From the NCBI RefSeq assembly GCF_019973615.1, contig NZ_AP024238.1, positions 4,113,989-4,177,988 on the forward strand: a DNA stretch of 64,000 nucleotides, written 5' to 3'. The stretch is from Rhodoferax lithotrophicus (GTDB lineage Bacteria > Pseudomonadota > Gammaproteobacteria > Burkholderiales > Burkholderiaceae_C). Below, one piece after another: positions 51,486-60,562 of the stretch. How positions within the stretch are numbered: the first letter of the stretch is position 1; each line of letters opens with the position of its first letter. The notes under the pieces are model-generated. The model did not search any database. It saw nothing but the letters and a program-made list of their open reading frames with translations, and was not told where the DNA came from. Position numbers and translations under genes: made by a program.

Positions 51486-52232
51486 TCACTGCAACGACAA
51501 TTGCTCTCTGAGTTTTTTCATCAGTAGATCCTCAAAGGTATAAAAACCTGTGTCACACCGGGCCAATTCGCTCAAGGCAAAGGCCGCCCCTGTACCAAAC
51601 GCCTCACGCTTGATGGAGTCATGGGTGAGACGCACCGTTTGAAAAGGAAAACCAAAAATCACCTCGTGGTGTCCCACAATGCCACCTAGCCGCAGGGAGG
51701 TTATTTTTTCCGAACTCAACTCCAGGCTTTCAGCGATTTTTTTGGCAGTCCCGGAAACTTCTGGCTTTTCCTTGAAATGCTGTTCCAGAATTTCAACATC
51801 CGCAAATGGCGCAATGCTCCTGAGAAGTTTGGCCGCCATGATCAGGAAGTTGATGCCCAGTGTGATATTGGGCGAACAAAGAATACGGGTGTCTTGCCCC
51901 AGACTGTGTGCATAGCTGAGTTGCGCCTGATCGTAGGCAGAGATGGCACTGACCAGCATGATTTTTCTGCGTCTGAGCGCTTCGCCATACACCTGCAATG
52001 ACTGTGGTGCTGAGAAATCAACTATCGCGTCAACGGGTTGTTCATCAAGCCAGTCTGAAAAATGGATGGCATCCAGTCCAACCAACGGGATGGCACGCTC
52101 ATCCATCGTTTGAGCTCCTGGGACGGATGTGCGTTTCACAATCCAGCGCAGATCAAACCGAGGATCAGCCTTCAATACCTGAGCCACTGCGCTGCCGGCT
52201 TTGCCATGTCCGATCAGTCCAACTTTCATCAT
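51486..52232 (-). CDS. DapB-like dihydrodipicolinate reductase family protein (second copy)
   Basis: Protein of 248 residues with the DapB nucleotide motif KVGLIGHGKAGSAVAQVL at the start. The catalytic region is degenerate: EILEQHFKEKPEVSGTA replaces EIIEAHHRHKVDAPSGTA, although the His...Lys spacing (H-x3-K) is kept. Canonical dapB is at 17.2 kb, so this is a diverged paralogue that may reduce another substrate. ATG 52232 has AAGGAG upstream; 52229 is also possible. It is divergent from the ClC gene with two operator-like palindromes between. Confidence 0.78.
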   Translation of the reverse strand: MMKVGLIGHGKAGSAVAQVLKADPRFDLRWIVKRTSVPGAQTMDERAIPLVGLDAIHFSDWLDEQPVDAIVDFSAPQSLQVYGEALRRRKIMLVSAISAYDQAQLSYAHSLGQDTRILCSPNITLGINFLIMAAKLLRSIAPFADVEILEQHFKEKPEVSGTAKKIAESLELSSEKITSLRLGGIVGHHEVIFGFPFQTVRLTHDSIKREAFGTGAAFALSELARCDTGFYTFEDLLMKKLREQLSLQ

Positions 52233-52272
52233 TGTCTTGTCTCCTTGAGTTTGAACTGCTGCATACAAAAAT

Positions 52273-52313
52273 TACATTTGCCACAATATAACAGATACAT
52301 TTGTTGCAATGTA
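52273..52313. promoter_or_regulatory. Two operator-like palindromes between the DapB-like and ClC genes
   Basis: TACATTTGCCACAATATA (52273-52290) and TACATTTGTTGCAATGTA (52296-52313), 23 bases apart. The second has perfect 6-base arms TACATT/AATGTA, the first an imperfect version. The spacing suits two dimers on nearly the same DNA face. The nearby MarR protein is the obvious candidate. Confidence 0.5.
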
Positions 52314-52360
52314 TGATGAAGACTGGATCCTTCTTTTTCACTTACGCTTACTGTTTCATC

Positions 52361-53701
52361 ATGCGCCCACACCCTCACGTACCAACCACTTTCAAGCAGG
52401 AACTTTCTGACTGGCACATGTGGGCGGGCCGTGGTGTGGTGATTACATTTGCAGCCTTGGCCGGACTCACCGTGGTTGTGTTTACCTGGCTGGCTGATCA
52501 TGCAATAGCCCAGTTTTTTCTTTTTCAAAATGCCTACTGGTGGGGGCCCCTCTTTTGGACCCCTCTCTCAACCTCAGCTATTGTTTGGCTAACATTGCGG
52601 TTTGCGCCGGGAGCTGCCGGGTCCGGGATTCCCCAGGTCATGGCCGCCCTGGAACCACAAGCCATGGGTACAGTCCGGCGGCTTTATGTATCGCTCAAGC
52701 TGAGTATTGCCAAAATTCTGTTGACCACCTGGGGCTTGCTGGCCGGACTTTCGCTCGGACGCGAGGGCCCGTCAGTTCAGATAGCAGCCGGGGTCATGCA
52801 CTATGCCCGGCGTTGGCTGCCCAAGCGGGCGCACATTGGTGAACACAGTCTTCTCATCGCCGGTGGGGCCGCCGGCATTGCAGCAGCCTTCAATACCCCA
52901 CTGGGTGGTGTGATGTTTGCCATTGAGGAACTTTCCAAAAGGGCAGAACAACGCAGCAATAGTTTGATTTTGGTAGCCATTGTGCTGGGCGGGCTGATGG
53001 GTGTTTCTGCCTATGGCAATGCGAGTTATTTTGGGGTGATTCACATTGAGAATTTTGGCTTTGCACTGATTCTTCCGGCCATTCTGGTGGCGCTTTGTTG
53101 TGGTGTCGCTGGCGGGCTCTTCTCTCGGCTTTTGATTGTGTCGCTGTCGGGCAGCTCAATGGACAGGTTCAGTCAATTTCGAAAAACTTCTCCGGTCTTG
53201 TTTGCCGCTGGCTGCGGGCTGGCAGTCGCTATCCTGGGCGTGGTGAGCCATGGTGAAACCTATGGCAGTGGGTATGCACACAACCGTGCCATGCTGGAAA
53301 ACACCAATGACACCTCTTCACTCTATGTCCTGCTGAAATTTGTCGCAACCTGGTTGACCACCTGGGCGGGTGTACCGGCCGGGGTGTTCGCCCCCTCGCT
53401 GGCCATCGGCGGGGCGTTGGGCAATGACCTAGCGCAACTCACCGCCTACGCCAATGCACCCACTTTGATCGCTCTTGGCATGGCTGCTTTTCTGGCCGCA
53501 GTCACACAAGCACCATTAACCTCGTTCATCATCGTGATGGAAATGGTGGATGGCCATGCGCTGGTGTTGAGTCTCATGGCCTGTACGCTGGTGGCCAGTG
53601 GTGCGTCGAAACTCATCAGTGCACCTTTGTACTCCTCGCTGGCCGAACTGCAATTACTGCGCATCAAAAGCTTGGTAGACACCCCAAAAAAGAACGTCTA
53701 A
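52361..53701 (+). CDS. ClC-family chloride channel/transporter
   Basis: Membrane protein of 446 residues with the ClC ion-pathway motifs: GSGIPQV (from G87), GREGPSVQ (G133-Q140, including the gating Glu135) and GVFAPSLAIGG near residue 346. It has no C-terminal CBS domains. The presence of the gating Glu suggests a proton/chloride exchanger or gated channel, with a role in acid or ion homeostasis. ATG 52361 (MRPHPHVP) is preferred; an earlier TTG at 52301 overlaps the operator region. It is followed by a universal stress protein at 57 bases. Confidence 0.9.
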   Translation: MRPHPHVPTTFKQELSDWHMWAGRGVVITFAALAGLTVVVFTWLADHAIAQFFLFQNAYWWGPLFWTPLSTSAIVWLTLRFAPGAAGSGIPQVMAALEPQAMGTVRRLYVSLKLSIAKILLTTWGLLAGLSLGREGPSVQIAAGVMHYARRWLPKRAHIGEHSLLIAGGAAGIAAAFNTPLGGVMFAIEELSKRAEQRSNSLILVAIVLGGLMGVSAYGNASYFGVIHIENFGFALILPAILVALCCGVAGGLFSRLLIVSLSGSSMDRFSQFRKTSPVLFAAGCGLAVAILGVVSHGETYGSGYAHNRAMLENTNDTSSLYVLLKFVATWLTTWAGVPAGVFAPSLAIGGALGNDLAQLTAYANAPTLIALGMAAFLAAVTQAPLTSFIIVMEMVDGHALVLSLMACTLVASGASKLISAPLYSSLAELQLLRIKSLVDTPKKNV

Positions 53702-53758
53702 AGGTGCACTTTGCACGCCTTCACCATCCATTCTCAAACAAGTCAAGGAGTATCGGAG

Positions 53759-54268
53759 ATGTACAGAAAAATTCTGGTTGTGGTGGATGATCGTGTAACT
53801 ACCCAGTCGACCATTTGTCAAGCCATTGCAATGGCCCAGGTGCATCGTGCCGACATTCATTTTTTCTATGTCATGCCGCACTATGAATTAACGAGTTTTG
53901 ACATGCTTCCAGTGGCTGATCTACCGCCTGATGAGTTCCAAAACAAAGCCAACGCTCAGGCTCACAAGCTGCTGACACAAGCCTGCGAAATGGCTGAACA
54001 GGCTGGCGTTCAAAGCTACCAAGCCATGAGTTCAGGCAAGGATGACGCGAAATGTGTCGCGGATGCGGCAGAAAAAAGACATTGCGACCTGATTGTTGTC
54101 GGCACAGAAGGCAGCAATGCCGTGATGCGCATCCTCAATGGCAGCATCATTCCCGGACTGATTTCCGTAGCGACCAAGCCGGTTCTTGTCTGTCGGGATA
54201 CGGGTTCACGGGACGAGCTCAAACGCAAAGCCAACGCGACCCAATACGCGCGGCACAGACGGCGGTAA
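53759..54268 (+). CDS. Universal stress protein family protein
   Basis: UspA-fold protein of 169 residues. The N-terminal strand MYRKILVVVDD and the late motif VVGTEGSNAVMRILNGSIIPGLISVATKPVLVC (given in part: VVGTEGSNAVMRILNGS) match the family, though the ATP-binding G-x2-G-x9-G(S/T) loop is altered (GTEG-x8-GS). Two GGAG-like sites precede the ATG at 53759. Basic C-terminal tail of 20 residues. Likely co-transcribed with the ClC gene. Confidence 0.88.
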   Translation: MYRKILVVVDDRVTTQSTICQAIAMAQVHRADIHFFYVMPHYELTSFDMLPVADLPPDEFQNKANAQAHKLLTQACEMAEQAGVQSYQAMSSGKDDAKCVADAAEKRHCDLIVVGTEGSNAVMRILNGSIIPGLISVATKPVLVCRDTGSRDELKRKANATQYARHRRR

Positions 54269-54359
54269 GGTCTGGAGCGGCGGCAGCGAGAACAAAACGA
54301 CTCAAAAAGAAGCCCCAGAGGGCCTCAAATATCTCTCGTTACCCGAACCGCTGCTGAAG

Positions 54360-54548
54360 TTACCAGCCAATCAGCACTGGCACCTCACTCACCCGCAGCA
54401 AGGTACTGGTAATGCTCCCGGTCATCAACTGTTTCAGCCAGAAGTGGCCAAACACACGCATCCCCAGCAAATCTGCACGCTGCGTTTCTACGAAGGAGCA
54501 TTGCACTGCATTGGGCGCATGGGCCATCAATTGCGGCACACGATGCCC
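54360..54548 (-). pseudogene. Remnant of a second universal stress protein
   Basis: On the minus strand, directly after and in frame with the stop of the CaCA exchanger, runs an open stretch of 62 codons. It codes RADLLGMRVFGHFWLKQLM, then TGSITSTLLRVSEVPVLIG and a TAA. This is the C-terminal third of a UspA protein with its nucleotide loop. There is no start and no N-terminal part, so it is a decayed fragment. The rest of 54269-54359 holds nothing recognisable. Confidence 0.7.
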
Positions 54549-55586
54549 TCATGACTCACCATACAAATACAAAACGTAGGTATTCAAAACATACATCGTC
54601 ATCAGCCCCAGGCTGATCCAGTTCACCGCCCGCAACACACGTGAGCCAGGTTTGAAAAACAAGCCAACCATGACCAGTCCGGTCATGGTGATGGCCGTGC
54701 CTGCTGTCACAGCATGCACAGGTGACACGCTGGCCATGAGCACGCCAGGGCGGTAAAACAGGTCGTCCACGGCAATGATGAGCACATTAAACATGTTACT
54801 GCCGAGCAGATTACCAATAGCCATGTCCAGTGCGCCCAAGCGCAAGGCTGACAGCGTCACGGCCAACTCAGGCAAAGAGGTGGCCGTGGCGACAAACAGG
54901 CTGCCAACAAACGACTTGTTCCACGCCATGGCGTGGGCCAGATCAGTTGCTACAAACGGCAGCCACATGCCAGCCCCGGCCACCACAGAAGCGACCAGTG
55001 CAAAGTGAATGATGGCGGTACGTAACTCGGGTAGATCTGCCGCAAATTCGACCTCAGCCTGCACGGCATGGTCACGCTCATAGGCAAACACGGTGCGCAT
55101 GGCCACCAGATAGAGCAGCAACAGCACGGGTGCGATCAAACCGATGTTCAGTTGCGTTGAAGCGGCAGCGTCCACTTCGCCTGGTGACGGCATGACCTGA
55201 CTCACCAACAAGCTGACCAGCGCAAACCCCAGCATCACAACCCCAAATGCCCCCGCCAGCACATGGCCCAGACTGGCCCGCTGCCAGACCGGCTCCTGGC
55301 GAAAAAACAAGTCAACAACCACCAGAAACACCAGGTTCACCACACAACTGCCCAACGCATCACCAAGCGCCAGATTGGGGGCATGGGCGATGGTGACACT
55401 GGTGATGCCGGTGGCCAGTTCGGGCAGCGAGGTCACCGTGGCCAGCAGGACCAGCCCGATCCAGCTGCCCGACAAACCAGTGCGCTGGGCAATGGCATCG
55501 CCATAAAGCGACAGCTGGTAGCCCGCGCCACCAATCAGAGCGGCACAGAAGGCAAACTGCAGCCAGATAAGTCCCACCGCATTCAT
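54549..55586 (-). CDS. CaCA-family sodium/calcium or cation/proton exchanger
   Basis: Membrane exchanger of 345 residues, about ten helices. The two inverted alpha repeats are clear: ATVTSLPELATG with LGDALGSCVVNLV in the first half, ATATSLPELAVT with AIGNLLGSNMFNV in the second, each with the ion-binding Glu and Asn. This is the YrbG/CaxA-type size. Its stop is followed in frame by a universal-stress-protein remnant. It is 44 bases downstream of nhaD on the same strand. Confidence 0.9.
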   Translation of the reverse strand: MNAVGLIWLQFAFCAALIGGAGYQLSLYGDAIAQRTGLSGSWIGLVLLATVTSLPELATGITSVTIAHAPNLALGDALGSCVVNLVFLVVVDLFFRQEPVWQRASLGHVLAGAFGVVMLGFALVSLLVSQVMPSPGEVDAAASTQLNIGLIAPVLLLLYLVAMRTVFAYERDHAVQAEVEFAADLPELRTAIIHFALVASVVAGAGMWLPFVATDLAHAMAWNKSFVGSLFVATATSLPELAVTLSALRLGALDMAIGNLLGSNMFNVLIIAVDDLFYRPGVLMASVSPVHAVTAGTAITMTGLVMVGLFFKPGSRVLRAVNWISLGLMTMYVLNTYVLYLYGES

Positions 55587-55630
55587 ATTCCCCCCTTATG
55601 ACGGACAGACACTGTTCTGAACAACCAGGC

Positions 55631-56944
55631 TCAATGCAGCAACTGGTATTGCACCAGATAGGTACCCGCCCCCGCCAGATAACCCACCAAAGCCAGGCCA
55701 CCGATTTTTTTGACGTACCAGAAAAACTGGATTCGCTCCAGCCCCATGGCCGCCACACCGGCAGCCGAACCAATGATCAAAATTGAGCCGCCGGTGCCGG
55801 CGCAGTAAGCCAGAAACTCCCAGAAAAAGTGATCCGGCGGGTATTGCGTCAGGCTGTACATGCCCATGGCGGCCGCCACCAGCGGTACATTGTCGACAAT
55901 CGCGCTGGCCACGCCGATGATCATCACGACGACATCCTGACGGCCCACAGCCTGATCCAGCCACCGCGCCAGCGCGGTCAATACATGCGCGTGCTCCAGC
56001 GTAGCGACTGCCAGCAAGATGCCGATAAAGAACACCAGTGAGCCCATGTCGATCTTGCTCAGGGCATGCCCCAGCGTCAGGTGCTGCTTGGCAGCATCTT
56101 CCTTGTGGCGGTGCACCAGGTCCCCGACAATCCACAAAATTCCCAGGCCAAACAAGACCCCCAAAAACGGCGGCAAATGGGTGATGGTTTTGAACGCGGG
56201 CACCGCCACCAGAATACCCAGCCCCAGAAAGAACATCAGGTTGCGCTCAAACGCCGTGGTACGCAGCTCAGCAAACTCACGCACCCGCTCAGGGGCCACC
56301 ACCACCTGCCCGCGCAAGACCCAGGCCACGATGCCCAGCGGCACCAGCATACAGACCAGCGAGGGCAGCAGCACCGACTGGATGATGGCCAGCGCCGTGA
56401 CCTGACCGCCAATCCACAACATGGTGGTGGTCACATCGCCAATCGGCGACCAGGCCCCGCCCGCGTTGGCGGCAATGACGATGATGCCGGCAAAAAACAG
56501 CCGGTCTTCACGCTTGGCCAGCAGCTTGCGCATCAGGGAAATCATCACAATGGTGGTGGTCAGGTTGTCCAGAATGGCGCTGAGGAAAAACGTGACAAAA
56601 CCCACCAACCACATCAGCGTGGACAGCCGGGAGGTCTTGATACGGGTGGTGATGACTTCAAAGCCGTTGTGCGCGTCCACCACCTCCACAATGGTCATCG
56701 CCCCCATCAGAAAGAAAACAATCTGCGCCGTGCCCATCAAGGACTCACTCAGTTGCTCACTCACCAGATGGGCATCCCCCACCGACAGGGCGTAAATGCT
56801 CCACAGCAGGCCAGCGCCCACCAGGGCCGAGCCGGATTTGTTGATCTTGAGGGGGTGTTCCAGCGCAATCGCCGCGTAGGCGATCACAAAAATGGCGATC
56901 AGAGCCGGGGCGGCCTGGGCAAGGCTGTCAGGTGTCAGGGACAT
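55631..56944 (-). CDS. nhaD: NhaD-type sodium/proton antiporter
   Basis: Antiporter of 437 residues of the ion transporter superfamily, with about twelve helices. Features include FFLMGAMTIVEVVDAHNGF (about 77-95), FFLSAILDNLTTTIVMISLMRK (given in part, about 120-140) and AANAGGAWSPIGDVTTTMLW (about 158-177). The final block has AYCAGTGGSILIIGSAAG. It would export Na+ or Li+ in exchange for protons. Divergent from the Ca-type ATPase (223-base gap, no clear features) and followed by the CaCA exchanger. Confidence 0.9.
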   Translation of the reverse strand: MSLTPDSLAQAAPALIAIFVIAYAAIALEHPLKINKSGSALVGAGLLWSIYALSVGDAHLVSEQLSESLMGTAQIVFFLMGAMTIVEVVDAHNGFEVITTRIKTSRLSTLMWLVGFVTFFLSAILDNLTTTIVMISLMRKLLAKREDRLFFAGIIVIAANAGGAWSPIGDVTTTMLWIGGQVTALAIIQSVLLPSLVCMLVPLGIVAWVLRGQVVVAPERVREFAELRTTAFERNLMFFLGLGILVAVPAFKTITHLPPFLGVLFGLGILWIVGDLVHRHKEDAAKQHLTLGHALSKIDMGSLVFFIGILLAVATLEHAHVLTALARWLDQAVGRQDVVVMIIGVASAIVDNVPLVAAAMGMYSLTQYPPDHFFWEFLAYCAGTGGSILIIGSAAGVAAMGLERIQFFWYVKKIGGLALVGYLAGAGTYLVQYQLLH

Positions 56945-57167
56945 GGTCGAAGGTACTCCGCGTGGCGGCCCGACCAGCGCTTGAACCTGTCACACCGCAA
57001 CATGCAGTGCATACACCCAAAGGGCATTCTATGTGCACCACCATGAACCAAGGCCAACGGCTGTACCGTGACCCTACAACGTCACCCTCCGGGTTGGGGC
57101 TTTTATTTGCATCAACCACAGTGACACGTTATAAGCGTGTACAGACCTTACACCCGGCATCCCCCTC

Positions 57168-59891
57168 ATGGCAAACACCCCCCCTTCTTCCTCCAACACA
57201 CGCAAAGACTGGCATTTGCGAGAAGTTCATGAACTCACCCAGGCGCATGAGGTAGACCCGACGCAGGGCTTGCAAGACCACCAGATCGCGCAGCGCACAC
57301 TTGAATTCGGGGCCAACGAGTTACCCACGGCCGACAGCCGCAGCCTGTGGGCCCTGGTGTGGGAGCAGTTCAGCGACTTCATGATTCTGGTGCTGCTGGC
57401 CGCCGCCGTGATCTCTGGTGTGATGGGTGATCTGGTCGACACGCTGGTGATTGTGGTCATTGTGCTGCTCAACGCCGCCATTGGGCTGGTGCAGTCCTGG
57501 CGGGCCGACCAGGCGCTGGCCGCGCTGCAGCGCCTGTCTGAGGCGCAGGCCACGGTGCTGCGCAGTGGCCAGGTGCAACAGGTTCCGGCACAGGTACTGG
57601 TGCCCGGTGACATCGTGCTGCTGGAAGCGGGCAACCAGATTCCGGCCGACTTGCGGCTGATCAAAACCGCCCAGCTCAAGGTGGATGAATCGGCCCTCAC
57701 TGGCGAATCGGTCACGGTGGACAAACACCCCCACATGCTCGAGGGCACCGAGCATGCCCTGGGTGATCGGCTCAACATGGCCTTCAAAGGCACCACCGCC
57801 ACCCATGGGCGGGGGCATGGTCTGGTGGTGGCCACGGGCATGGCCACCGAACTCGGCAAAGTGGCGGGCCTGCTCGATCAGAGCCAGCAGCGCAGCACCC
57901 CGCTGCAATTACGTCTGGCGGCTTTTGGCAAGCGGGTGGCGCTGGCGGTGTTGGGCATTTGCGCGGTGATTTTTGTGGTGGGCGTGCTGCGCGGCGAAGA
58001 CCCGCTGCTGATGGTGCTGACCGCCATCAGCCTGGCGGTGGCAGCCATTCCCGAAGCGCTACCCGCCGTGGTGACGGTGCTGCTGGCGCTGGGGGCGCGC
58101 AAGATGGTGTCGATCAACGCACTGATCCGCCGCCTGCCCTCGGTTGAAACGCTGGGCTCGGTCACCGTCATCTGCTCCGACAAAACCGGCACGCTGACGC
58201 AAAACCGCATGCAGGCGCAATGCCTGGTGGCGGGCCAGCCGGACGAGGCATCAGACTGGATGCCGCCAACCGCCTTGTCTGGCACAGCCCAGACGGCAGC
58301 CCCCGATGCCGCACACACCGAGCTGCTGCAAGCCGCCGCCCTGTGCAACGATGCCACCTTGGCAGCCGATGGCAGCTGGCGGGGTGACCCGACCGAGACC
58401 GCGCTGACCGAGATCGCCGCCCAGGCCGGGCTGATGAAGACCACGCTGGATGCCCAATGGCCACGCATGCTGGAACACCCGTTTGATGCCGTACGCAAAC
58501 GCATGAGCACCATCCACCAACAGGCCCAGGAGGTGGTGGCCTACATCAAAGGGGCCCCCGAATCGGTGATCCCGCTGTGTACCAGCCAATGGTCGGCCCA
58601 ATCCGGCGGTGCGCCGGGCCACATCAACACCAGCGCCTGGCTGGCCCGCGCCGACGCACTGGCCGCCCAGGGCTTACGCGTGCTGGCCATGGCCCGGCGC
58701 AACCACGGCAGCCTGCCCGAGCCCCAAGCCAGTGCGGACACCATCGAGCGCGATCTGTGCCTGATTGGGCTGATAGGCCTGATTGACCCCCCACGCCCCG
58801 AAGCCCTGGAGGCGGTGCGCGAATGTATGCAGGCCGGCATCACCCCGGTGATGATCACCGGCGACCACCCGGCCACCGCCCGTGCCATTGCCCACCGGCT
58901 GGGCATCGTCACCGAGGCCGATGCCGAAGTGCTGACCGGAGCCGACCTGACCCAGCTGGATGACACCGCCCTGATGGTCAAGGTGCGCCAGGTGCGCGTT
59001 TACGCCCGGGTAGACCCGGCGCAAAAGATCCGCATCGTGCAAGCCCTGCAAGCCCACGGTGAATTTGTCGCCATGACCGGCGACGGGGTCAACGATGCCC
59101 CCGCCCTCAAGCAGGCCGACATCGGCATTGCCATGGGCAAGGGCGGCACCGACGTGGCGCGTGAAGCTGCCAGCCTGGTGCTGCTGGACGACAACTTTGC
59201 AACCATCGTCAAAGCGGTGCGCGAGGGGCGGCGCATTTACGACAACGTGCGCAAGTTTGTGCGTTACGCCATGACTGGCAATTCGGGCGAGATCTGGACC
59301 ATCTTTCTGGCCCCGCTGCTGATGTTGCCAATCCCGCTGCTGCCGATTCACATCCTGTGGGTCAACCTGGTCACCGACGGCCTGCCCGGCCTGGCGCTGG
59401 CGGCCGAACCGGCTGAGCGCGGCATCATGCAGCGCCCGCCCCGCGCACCCACCGAGAGCCTGTTTGCCCAAGGCATGTGGCAACACATTCTGGGAGTCGG
59501 GTTGCTGCTGGGCGGCTTGTGCCTGGGGGTGCAGGCCTGGGCGCTGTCCACCAGCCACGCCCACTGGCAAACCATGGTCTTCACCGTGCTGACCCTGGGC
59601 CAGATGGCGCATGTGCTGGCGATCCGGTCTGAGACCGAGGCGCTGTGGCAACAAGGCCTGACCAGCAACCGCCCCCTGCTGGGCGCGGTGCTGCTGACCT
59701 TCTGCCTGCAAATGGCCACGATTTATGTGCCGTTTTTGAACCCCATTTTCAAAACCCAGCCCCTGAGCCTGCCCGAGCTGGCACTGTGCCTGGCGGCCTC
59801 TGCGGTGGTGTGGGTGGTGGTTGAAATTGAAAAGGCCTGGCGGCGCAGTCGGCGGGCCGCCAGCACTGACGTGGCGGCAGATGCACCATGA
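57168..59891 (+). CDS. Calcium-transporting P-type ATPase (PMA/PacL-like)
   Basis: P2-type ATPase of 907 residues. The phosphorylated Asp is D338 in CSDKTGTLTQNRM. The TGES motif of the actuator domain (ALTGESVTVDK), the PEALPAVV helix 4 motif, TGDGVNDAPALKQADIGIAMG and NLVTDGLPGLAL (helix 6) are all present. PEALP and the N..TD motif fit Ca2+ (or Mn2+) transport, like bacterial PacL. The gene is translationally coupled to a small membrane protein (59888). It lies next to NhaD and CaCA, so the block appears devoted to Na+/Ca2+ balance. Confidence 0.92.
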   Translation: MANTPPSSSNTRKDWHLREVHELTQAHEVDPTQGLQDHQIAQRTLEFGANELPTADSRSLWALVWEQFSDFMILVLLAAAVISGVMGDLVDTLVIVVIVLLNAAIGLVQSWRADQALAALQRLSEAQATVLRSGQVQQVPAQVLVPGDIVLLEAGNQIPADLRLIKTAQLKVDESALTGESVTVDKHPHMLEGTEHALGDRLNMAFKGTTATHGRGHGLVVATGMATELGKVAGLLDQSQQRSTPLQLRLAAFGKRVALAVLGICAVIFVVGVLRGEDPLLMVLTAISLAVAAIPEALPAVVTVLLALGARKMVSINALIRRLPSVETLGSVTVICSDKTGTLTQNRMQAQCLVAGQPDEASDWMPPTALSGTAQTAAPDAAHTELLQAAALCNDATLAADGSWRGDPTETALTEIAAQAGLMKTTLDAQWPRMLEHPFDAVRKRMSTIHQQAQEVVAYIKGAPESVIPLCTSQWSAQSGGAPGHINTSAWLARADALAAQGLRVLAMARRNHGSLPEPQASADTIERDLCLIGLIGLIDPPRPEALEAVRECMQAGITPVMITGDHPATARAIAHRLGIVTEADAEVLTGADLTQLDDTALMVKVRQVRVYARVDPAQKIRIVQALQAHGEFVAMTGDGVNDAPALKQADIGIAMGKGGTDVAREAASLVLLDDNFATIVKAVREGRRIYDNVRKFVRYAMTGNSGEIWTIFLAPLLMLPIPLLPIHILWVNLVTDGLPGLALAAEPAERGIMQRPPRAPTESLFAQGMWQHILGVGLLLGGLCLGVQAWALSTSHAHWQTMVFTVLTLGQMAHVLAIRSETEALWQQGLTSNRPLLGAVLLTFCLQMATIYVPFLNPIFKTQPLSLPELALCLAASAVVWVVVEIEKAWRRSRRAASTDVAADAP

Positions 59892-60445
59892 CAAAACGCC
59901 CATCCACCCCCCAGCATCTGGAGTTGCGCGTACGTGAACTCGCACAGTTATTCAACTCCATGGACCCCACGCCGTTTCACAACAAGGCCCTGGACCGCGA
60001 GGCTGAGGCCTTCATTGAAACCTGGGCCCGCGGCTTGTCCCTCCAGGGCACGCTGCATCTGACCCTCCACCTGCAACAACTACCGCCAGAAGGTGATCCC
60101 AGCGCACTCGTCACCGAGGCGGTTCACAACCATTTCGCGGACAAAACAAATCAAGTGCGCCGTGACTTGAGCGATCTTTTTTGGCAAGGGCGCATCAGCC
60201 TGTTGATTGGGGTGGCGTTTGTCGCCCTGTGTTTGCTGGCTGCCGATGCCATCGGCAAACTGGGCACGGGCACGGCCCACACCATTGCCCGTGAAAGCCT
60301 GACGATTGTGGGCTGGGTGGCGATGTGGCGGCCACTGCAAATTTTTCTGTACGACTGGTGGCCGCTGGCCAAACGCATGCGTATTTTCAAAGCCTTGGCA
60401 CATGCACAGGTACGTGTTGTGCAAGGCAAAAATGCTACTTTATAA
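59888..60445 (+). CDS. Uncharacterised two-helix membrane protein coupled to the Ca-type ATPase
   Basis: Protein of 185 residues of no recognised family. The first 100 residues are soluble and Leu-rich. Two helices follow (about 104-122 and 135-153), then a basic C-terminal segment. The 4-base overlap with the ATPase suggests a shared role, such as regulation or assembly. The last residues and the stop codon adjoin a copy of the dispersed repeat. No function can be assigned. Confidence 0.75.
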   Translation: MTKRPSTPQHLELRVRELAQLFNSMDPTPFHNKALDREAEAFIETWARGLSLQGTLHLTLHLQQLPPEGDPSALVTEAVHNHFADKTNQVRRDLSDLFWQGRISLLIGVAFVALCLLAADAIGKLGTGTAHTIARESLTIVGWVAMWRPLQIFLYDWWPLAKRMRIFKALAHAQVRVVQGKNATL

Positions 60446-60487
60446 ATAGCTACTCACGCTTTATTGACAAGCACTAGAGGCCTGTTA
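60444..60487 (+). repeat. Dispersed short repeat, copy 7
   Basis: AAATAGCTACTCACGCTTTA, then GACAAGCACTAGAGGCC, matches the core. It starts at the stop codon of the gene upstream, in plus orientation. It pairs with copy 8 in the opposite orientation about 75 bases further on. The gap 60446-60647 holds these two copies and no gene. Confidence 0.7.
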
Positions 60488-60562
60488 TCTAGTTAAAACT
60501 GGTCAGTTCCAAGAGCGTCTGGTTGCTCGACGTAACTCAAGCGGGAGGTCATTTTTAAATGA

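Noticed and set aside
54186..54554. Plus-strand open frame of 122 codons after the universal stress protein
   Set aside because: The minus strand of the same stretch codes a clear UspA fragment, so the plus frame is a shadow.
58674..59945. 423-codon open frame on the minus strand opposite the Ca-type ATPase
   Set aside because: Antisense shadow of a strongly supported gene; composition rich in His, Gln and Gly and no recognisable domain.
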